A stretch of 64,000 nucleotides of DNA. Source: Trifolium pratense (Eukaryota; Streptophyta; Magnoliopsida; Fabales; Fabaceae). The notes under the pieces were generated by a model. That model saw only the letters and a program-made list of their open reading frames with translations, did not search any database and was not told the DNA's origin. Shown here in pieces: positions 57,363-64,000 of the stretch; within the stretch, counting starts at the first letter, position 1, and each line of letters begins with the position of its first letter. Location of the stretch: contig NC_060062.1 of assembly GCF_020283565.1 (NCBI RefSeq), positions 56,876,439 to 56,940,438 of the forward strand. The letters are read 5' to 3'. A program made the translations under genes and the position numbers.

Positions 57363-60164
57363 AGATTCTCTATTGGAATGCCAGAGGCATTGGAAACCTT
57401 GACACAAGGTTAGTTTTAAAAAATTTATGCTTAAAGCATAAACCGAATATTATTTTTATATCTGAACCCATGATATCTTATGCTCAATTTCCTGGTGATT
57501 TTTTGAGACCTCTCAATCTTAAAAGATTTGCTCTCAACTTCAGAAGACACGGTATTCCTAATCTTTGGGGGTTTTGTGATCTCAATATTGACCCTGTGGT
57601 GCTTCAGTTGTCAGAACAACACGTGGCTTTCTCTCTTACTTTTGATCAACAAACATGTTATATTGCTGCAATCTATGCTAGTACCTCCCATGTGAATAGG
57701 AGGAAACTATGGTCGGAGCTTAATTCCCTTCAATCTCGTTTTGTGGGCCCTTGGTGCATGATTGGTGATTTTAATGCTGTTTTAGGTGCTCATGAAAAAT
57801 ATGGCAGATGTCTACCTAATAAAACTTCTTGTGATGAGTTCTCTAATTGGACCAATTCTAATCATCTTATTCATCTGGATACTCTAGGTAACCAGTTCAC
57901 TTGGGCCAATGCTAGGAGAGGTCCTGCTTATGCTGCTCTTCGTTTGGATAGAGTCATTTGCAACTCTATGTGGATTGACACTTGGAATTTTGTCTCTTGT
58001 TGTACTCTTCCTAAGGTTCAATCTGATCATCACCCTCTTCTTTTTAATTTTGATTCTGATGTTCAAACTTTTCCATCTTCATTTAAGTTTCAAAGTATGT
58101 GGATGTCTCATGATGATTGTAAGCGTGTTATATCTGAGCATTGGGAAAAAGATGTTGTTGGTTGTCCAATGTTTATTTTGCAAGCAAAATTGAAATCTTT
58201 GAAACCTATTCTTAAATCTTGGAATAAAGATGTTTTTGGTGATGTGAACACCAAAGTGTCAAATGCTGTTGCTAAGGTTGATTCTATTCAACAAATTATT
58301 AATGATTCTGGTTACACGGATGCTTTAGGTGATGAAGAAAAACTTGCTCAAGTTAGTCTGAATGATGCTTTAAGAGTGCAGGAACATTTTTGGAGAGATA
58401 AGTCCAGGTCCAAGTGGTTTGTTGAGGGGGATAGAAACACCGGTTATTTTCACAAGCTCACTAAAATAAGGCATATATCAAATAGAATGATTAGACTCAA
58501 GGCAGGGGATAATTACATTGAGGACATTAATGATATTGAACATCATGTGTTAAATTTTTACAAAGAATTATTTGCTAGTAACAATAATTGTGCTCCTACT
58601 AATATTATTGAGCGCACTATACCTCATCTTATAACTGTTGCAGATAATGATATGATGACCAAAATTCCTTCTTTTGAAGAAGTTAAGCAAGCTGTTTTTA
58701 ATATGGATGGCTCTTCTTCACCCGGCCCTGATGGTTTTGGGGGATGTTTTTTTCAAAATTATTGGGATATTGTTGGCAGTGATGTTGTGGATTTTACCCA
58801 ATCTGAATTCAAGTCATGTGGCTCTTGTTCCTAAATTTCCAGGTGCGGATACTATTGAAAATTTTAGACCTATCGCGGTGGCAAATTTTCAATTCAAAAT
58901 TATTACAAAAATTTTGGCGGACAGACTTGCGGTGATTGCTCCTAAAATTGTTTCAGAACATCAAAGAGGGTTTGTACAAGGAAGACATATTTATGAATGC
59001 ATTTGTATAGCCTCCGAGGCCATTAACATGTTGGACAAAAAATCTTTCGGTGGTAATATGGCTATGAAAATAGACATTAAAAAGGCTTTTGATACTTTAG
59101 ATTGGAGTTTCCTTCTCAAAGTACTACAGGCTTTTGGCTTTAATCATAAATTTTGTTCTTGGATTTCCACTATTCTTCATTCTGCAAAATTGTCCCTCTT
59201 GGTTAATGGTAAAACTGTTGGCTTTTTCGGCTGTTCTAGAGGAGTCAGACAAGGGGACCCCTTATCCCCTCTTCTTTTTTGTATTGCAGAAGAAGTGTTG
59301 AGCAGACATCTTTCTCGTCTTGTGGATGATAACAAGTTAAGTTGCATTACTTCAGGTAGAACTATTCTTCCCAGCCACTCTTTTTTTGCTGATGACTTGA
59401 TGATTTTTTGTAAAGCTACTAAAAAAAATGCAAGTAACATTCATGATTTGTTGGAAGAATATGGTGCTAACTCGGGCCAGAGGGTTAGTCCTCATAAGAG
59501 CAAACTTTATGGAGGCTCTATTAGTCCTACCAGATTAAATACTTTGTCCAATACTCTTGGATTTTCTTTGGGTTCTTTACCTTTTGACTATCTTGGAGTT
59601 CCTATCTTTAAAGGGAAGCCTAAAAACATTCATCTTCAGGCTTTAGCAGATAGAGTCAGATCTAAACTTGCTTCTTGGAAGGGTCATTCTTTGTCTATGA
59701 TGGGAAGAATTCAACTTGTTAATTCTGTGATTCATAGCATGTTGACTTATAGCTTCAAAGTCTATTCCTGGCCTAAAGGTTTGATTAAGCAGATGGATCG
59801 TTGTATTAGAAATTTTATTTGGTCTGGTAGTGTAGATAAGAAGAAATTGGTCACTCTATCTTGGGACAAAGTTTGTACTCCTACTTCAGCTGGTGGTCTT
59901 GGGTTGAGAAAACTAAAAGACATGAACAAAGCCGGTTGTCTTAAACTTTGTTGGGACTTGATTAAATCCGACAAACAATGGGCTATCACTCTTAAAAGCA
60001 GATTTTTTTGTAATTCTAGCCCCATCAATCATGCGATTTCTTCATCTATTTGGTCAAGTTTGAAAAATGTTTTACATTTGGTTCGTGATCATAGTATTTG
60101 GCAAATTGGTAATGGTTTATCTACTTCATTTTGGAATGATAATTGGCTTGACACGAAACCTTAA
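57359..60164 (+). pseudogene. LINE ORF2 endonuclease-reverse transcriptase
   Basis: The first frame (57359-58834) starts MKILYWNARGIGN, the endonuclease/exonuclease/phosphatase domain, with SEPM, MIGDFNAVLGAHEK and SDHHPLLF. It then reads FFQNYWDIVGSDVVDF and drops out of frame near 58797, where about 30-40 bases typical of the family seem to be lost. The second frame continues with SHVALVPKFPGADTIENFRP, FVQGRHIYECICIASEAIN, KIDIKKAFDTLDWSFL, GVRQGDPLSPLLFCIAEEVL and the catalytic FADDLMIF. It ends with thumb-like sequence (SFWNDNWLDTKP) and stops where the duplicated segment begins. Most C-terminal parts are missing. Confidence 0.88.
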
Positions 60165-60255
60165 AAGACTACATCGTTGTAAATATTGATTTCGGTTTCG
60201 GTGAGCTGAACAATGGTGACAGCTTCCTTTAAATAACCTGCACTAGCATGGGCTA
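60150..60255 (-). pseudogene. Duplicated gene fragment, copy 1 (106 bp)
   Basis: On the minus strand it reads AHASAGYLKEAVTIVQLTET, then EINIYNDVVF and a stop. It is nearly identical (two differences) to 62108-62213. Upstream on the minus strand the sequence departs at a possible acceptor (ttcgcttag), so this copy may retain an intron. I do not recognise the protein. Confidence 0.6.
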
Positions 60256-60614
60256 AGCGAAATCTCACGAATCTAGTAATGCGAGTCCAGATCTAACAAC
60301 AAACACCGATTCAAACCAATTAGTGTATGACGCAACGAAAAATTCATGCAAAAGTGTATGATATTAATTAAACCAAGCAGAGCATGAAACCGAGTTAGAA
60401 CAATTACCTTTTAAGCTTATATCCTATTTAAGCTTAGACCCCAAACACAAGCCATCATAGGTGGTTCATGCCTTAAACATTAACATCATCAGTTACAAAT
60501 TCTATCACAAAGTTAGAAGTAAAGGAGTGTTTCAAACCTATTTAAAAAATGGCTTATCTTTTGAGTTGATTTAACTACTTAAAAACTAGTATCATTTCAC
60601 CAATTACCATCAAC
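60256..60614. other. Spacer between repeat copy and ORF
   Basis: AT-rich. It could be intron sequence of the fragment above. No supported gene. Confidence 0.4.
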
Positions 60615-60737
60615 TTGAATCCTTCCACATTTCACTGGACTAACCTATTAGTCATAAAAACAATCATACAAACAACCTTTATCACAACCTTTATCTTCTT
60701 GTTTAATTTTTGCTTTCTTTTATTTTTGATTTTTTTT

Positions 60738-61184
60738 ATGACTATCTCTGATGATCCTGTGACTAATAGAGCTCCCACGCACATTTCTCCAAATGGTGCT
60801 GCTGTTGGGGGCACAAGCATTGTTCCACCTGCACACACTACACATTTTTCTAACACTTTTGCAGGTAGTTCCTCCTCATCAAGGCAAAGCACTATCGATG
60901 ATGTCCTCCATGAGATACGCGCCCAAAATGCATTAAATCAAGAGTGCGATGGATTATTTTATGCCATGCACCAACAACAAGAGGAGATGATGGAACAAAT
61001 GGCATTCATGCAAGCCCAGCAAAACCAAATTCTTCAAAACCAACACGAGATGCAGGGCTATTATCATAGATGGGAGAGTTCAGAAGAGCACCGTCAGCAA
61101 CAGCTCGACAATGTCATACAAGAGCTAGGCGGTTTGAGGCTTCAGTTCAACAATTTCCAAAATTATCAACAGCCTCCCTCATGA
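60738..61184 (+). CDS. Unknown 148-residue Gln-rich ORF, probably retroelement-derived
   Basis: From ATG 60738 the frame encodes MTISDDPVTNRAPTHISPNG, a Ser-rich stretch (AGSSSSSRQS), then a Gln/Met/Glu-rich segment likely to form a coiled coil (HQQQEEMMEQMAFMQAQQNQ, SSEEHRQQQLDNVIQELG). An upstream ATG at 60615 would add 41 residues rich in Phe and Ile, which look like translated leader. It resembles the coiled-coil C-termini of ORFs in large gypsy elements of plants, but I cannot name a family. The frame is intact. Confidence 0.4.
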   Translation: MTISDDPVTNRAPTHISPNGAAVGGTSIVPPAHTTHFSNTFAGSSSSSRQSTIDDVLHEIRAQNALNQECDGLFYAMHQQQEEMMEQMAFMQAQQNQILQNQHEMQGYYHRWESSEEHRQQQLDNVIQELGGLRLQFNNFQNYQQPPS

Positions 61185-62107
61185 TCTATCACAGGTTTTA
61201 CGCTCCAATTCTACTCTTGAGTCACAACAGTGAGGACATTGTTGAATTTAAGTTTATGGGAGTATTCTACTATCTTTATTTACTTTTAGTTTTTAGTTAT
61301 TTGAATTTTTATTTCCTTTCGCATAATAAAAAATTGAATTTATAGTATCTTCTTTGGTTTTCTAAATTTTTCCTTTTATTGAGCCAAATTAAAATTTTTT
61401 CCAAGGACTTAGGATAATAGCTCACTTAGAAAGTATATAGGTTAAGAAAAGAGGAGGGGCTAAGTTAAGGAAATTAGGGAATTTTACAACAAAATCGGTA
61501 TTTTTCCAACACCTAGAGGTCTCCCTGGTATAGATATCAATTTGAATAACCATTGTGCCAAAATCTCCTGATTTAAATTTGTGGAATCCTTTAGTAGTTT
61601 ATCTATCCAGTCGGACACCATCTATAAAGTCACACATTAAGTAAGTTTGTCGATGAATATAAGCGAATCATCTAAGCAAATTCTTAAGGTCATACTGTGG
61701 TAATACGGTTAAACCTTGGAAATATATATATATATACACACATGAATATTGCTTATAAAAGTAATACAAAAATATTGCCCGTTTACAACTTATCACCTAA
61801 TCACCACCCGTGTTATATTCTACCTAAGACACACCTAGGTATGAGAACCTCCGCTCAACTCCTCTTAATCACAGCCACTGTGATCGTACACATAACAACT
61901 TGTAGATGAAGATACACTTCTTAAACATTCACCAATTCCGTACTTCAAAGCTTAGGAATGGTTCACACACACTATCTCCTTGCTTAGAAGCTCCGTAGAT
62001 ATTACAACACTCTACTCATTACCTAAAGGTTTCTGAGTGAGGACATAGTGACCATCTCACAACCCGAGTGGTTCACTTACACCAACTCTCCTAGAGAGTG
62101 GCTACAT
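61185..62107. other. Intergenic or retroelement-flank DNA
   Basis: The phrase gaggacattgttgaatttaa and the following tatgggag (61230-61263) resemble the region just after the coding part of large plant retroelements. No domain is readable. Short AT repeat at 61722-61737. Confidence 0.4.
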
Positions 62108-62420
62108 GACACGAAACCTTAAAAGACTACATCGTTGTAAATATTGATTTCGGTTTCGGTGAGCTGAACAATGGTGACAACTTCCTTTAAATAACCTGCG
62201 CTAGCATGGGCTAGGTCTTGAATTGGGCTTCGAAAACTCAGCAGGATCAAAAGTTCCAGCAAGGAATATTCTTGTATCAAATGTTTTGTATCCTAAAATA
62301 GTTGATTTGTTTAGAAACAAAACTAGGTCATGGCCGCCTTCTAGAACATCAGGAAAGGCGCTACTTAGTGCACAATACTTCAACTCAAAGCAACCTTGTA
62401 GAAAAAATATATTTTCCACA
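62108..62420 (-). pseudogene. Duplicated gene fragment, copy 2, with more exon sequence
   Basis: The 106-base segment 62108-62213 (AHASAGYLKEVVTIVQL frame) is continued upstream on the minus strand by a frame encoding VLEGGHDLVLFLNKSTILGY, then KTFDTRIFLAGTFDPAEFSK. The frames do not match directly across the junction. It looks like a processed or rearranged piece of a host gene that I cannot name. Confidence 0.5.
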
Positions 62421-62694
62421 AATATATTTTCACCAAATATTTATTCCTTCCATAAATATATTTATTGTCCATAAATATATTTTCAGTAACAATCTCCTTG
62501 AATATATTTTCAATAATAATCTCCTTGAACCATAAAGATTTATTTGAAATAAATCTTTTATATTTTCTACAACAATCTTCACAAAATATATTTTAGAATC
62601 AAATCTTTTATCTCTTAATATTGAGGAACAAATAACACATAAATCGCTTTCTGAAGAATCTGGAAACACCTGTGTGTTGGCACACAAATTAAAA
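62421..62694. repeat. Short AT-rich repeats (ccataaatatatttt type)
   Basis: Several copies of aaatatattttc preceded by tccat, cacca or tcaat occur between 62400 and 62530, and aatctccttgaa occurs twice. No gene. Confidence 0.6.
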
Positions 62695-64000
62695 GATGCT
62701 CGCCATGAGCAGGTGATCCCCTGGTGAGCTTCGCTAAGCCTTCGCTAAGCCTTCGCTTAGCGAACAGTACTGTGACAGCAACTTTTTGATAGTTGTTTTA
62801 AGTGCAATTAGGCACTTGTAACATGGATTTAAGGTATCCTAACATGCAATTAAGTGTTTGTAACCATGATTGATTGCTTGTTGATGAATGATGAATTGTT
62901 GTTGATTATGATTATGATTATGATTATGATGATGTTTATTTAAATGTCAAAGAAGTATATTAAGGTGTTAATTAACTTTAATAAAGAAGTATATCGAATT
63001 ATGTTATTCGATAAAGACGGATATTAAGGTATTGATTATCTTAATAAAGACGGACGTTGGATAGTGTTCCACGTTATTGTTGATGGGCTATATGCCATAA
63101 TTGTTGATGGATATATTCATGAGTTTTGAGTGCATGCATCATGAATATTTAGGGATATTGGCTTGTCCAATAAAGAAGGATATCGAACTATAGTTGTTTG
63201 ATAAAGAAGGATATCAGAGGTGAAATACCCTGATAAAGACGATGGTACCACATGCATTAGAGGTGTCTAGAGGACATAACATGAATGTGAAGCATTAGAT
63301 TGCATTAGGAATTATGTGTGCATTTTATAATAAATGATGTTTGACACATACTTGGTAAATGTTGATTGTTAATCCGTATGTGAGGAACAGAATCCGTCAT
63401 GACTATAAAATGAACAACGCAGGGTCCGTCATGACCATAATCTGAACAATGTATTTGTGGTGTTAGATTACATTAGGAACTTTATGTATATCCCTATTTG
63501 TAATTGAGTTATGTGATAATTGTTGATGTTTTGGTATTGTCCGAGACGACGTGAAACTATATGTTTGGTGTATTTTGTGAATGATTGATTATGTGATAAA
63601 TGAAGTATATGCATGATATATGAATATGCATGAATGATGGTGATGTATATGTATAATGTATGATTATGCATGTTTTTATGAAGAAGTGTTTAAGTACCAT
63701 TTACTTACACTTATATTTTGAGTATGTTATCTAACTCTCTTTTATGTGTTATGTGCTGGACCGTTGGGGGTCCAGATTTTACAGGATTTTGTGGTATTCG
63801 ATGTCGAGTCGTCGGTGAAGCTCTGCTCTGATTGTGACACGGGAAAGGGTTTTATATTGTATATAAAGTCTATTGTCTAGGTTGTTTTGTATAATCAATA
63901 AATACATTATTTGATTCAAAGATTTGTATAAACACTACTTTTACTAATTAATTACATTAGTATTATTTTGATAGAGGAGTGTAATACTCGAACCGATATT
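62695..64000 (+). mobile_element. LTR of family L, copy 3, 5' truncated, running off the window
   Basis: It shares with copy 2 the palindrome zone (gcttcgcttagcgaacagtac, split here as cttcgctaagcc then ttcgcttagcgaacag) and the following gcaattaggcacttgtaac. With copy 1 it shares the ataaagaagg zone (62950-63240) and tgctggaccgttgggggtcc (63756-63775). The 5' part of the LTR is missing. The 3' terminus was not reached or is altered. Confidence 0.75.

Larger units (their letters stand above)
55530..60164 (+). mobile_element. LINE (non-LTR retrotransposon), damaged, 3' truncated
   Basis: It has a 5' region with GC-rich words (55560-55700), ORF1 with a DUF4283-like domain and zinc knuckle, and ORF2 with endonuclease and reverse transcriptase. 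The 5' border is approximate. The 3' part is lost: the frame runs into an unrelated repeat at 60150. There is therefore no poly-A tail and no TSD. The layout fits plant L1-type LINEs. Confidence 0.88.

Noticed and set aside
60615..60737. Upstream Met extending the Gln-rich ORF
   Set aside because: The added 41 residues are a Phe/Ile-rich translation of AT-rich leader; the ATG at 60738 gives a more protein-like start.

Overview
This window is nuclear DNA of a flowering plant. A legume is the best guess: the NHL-repeat gene, the two-domain prolamin-like gene and the transposon families all look legume-like, but I ran no search, so this is inference. There is no rRNA gene, no complete tRNA gene and no CRISPR array. 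The DNA is AT-rich with widely spaced genes. Most of it is nested transposable elements, and many of these can be delimited to the base by their target-site duplications (TSDs). Layout: 1-12.7 kb holds two hAT-type MITEs. The first (351-3004) was split by a 2.07-kb solo LTR. The second (3470-12728) was split by a decayed Ty1/copia element (3649-12027), which itself carries a related 2.17-kb solo LTR and a 398-bp foldback MITE lying between AT arrays. 12.9-17.6 kb holds two Helitrons: one on the minus strand with clear ends, and one degenerate element on the plus strand carrying an RPA-like pseudogene. A SINE and a weak hAT-like repeat lie between them. 17.6-20.7 kb holds tandem repeats and a scrambled ORTHRUS/VIM pseudogene. 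Its RING2-less body (RING1 plus SRA) is on the plus strand and its PHD-finger head is on the minus strand at the tail. 21-27 kb holds a SINE, a primer-binding-site relic, inverted Ty3/gypsy RT-RNase H scraps around a Tourist-like MITE, a Mutator-like foldback element and a hairpin. 28.2-31.6 kb is the best gene: a complete seven-exon NHL-repeat membrane protein of 512 residues. 32.2-36.0 kb is a Mutator-like MITE split by a young non-autonomous LTR element. That element has identical 267-bp LTRs and a 282-codon unknown ORF that starts inside the LTR. 36.9-38.1 kb is a plant-mobile-domain pseudogene. 38.45-39.04 kb is an intact gene on the minus strand for a secreted 12-cysteine prolamin-like protein. 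39.6-53.8 kb is a second Mutator-like foldback element followed by a Ty3/gypsy array on the minus strand. The array comprises two nearly complete units plus a partial gag, and both of its outer ends fall at the same point in gag. A copia-like solo LTR interrupts the left integrase. 53.8-54.3 kb is a myosin XI fragment cut off exactly at an LTR end. 55.5-60.2 kb is a damaged LINE. 60.1-62.4 kb holds a short retroelement-like ORF between two copies of a gene fragment. 62.7-64.0 kb is a third member of the solo-LTR family. Only the NHL-repeat gene and the prolamin-like gene look like functional host genes. Everything else is mobile DNA, captured or broken gene fragments, or anonymous AT-rich spacer, so there is no operon-like cooperation between genes. 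The main interest is structural: base-resolved nesting, the head-inverted ORTHRUS/VIM pseudogene, the circularly permuted gypsy array and the young LTR element with its cargo ORF.
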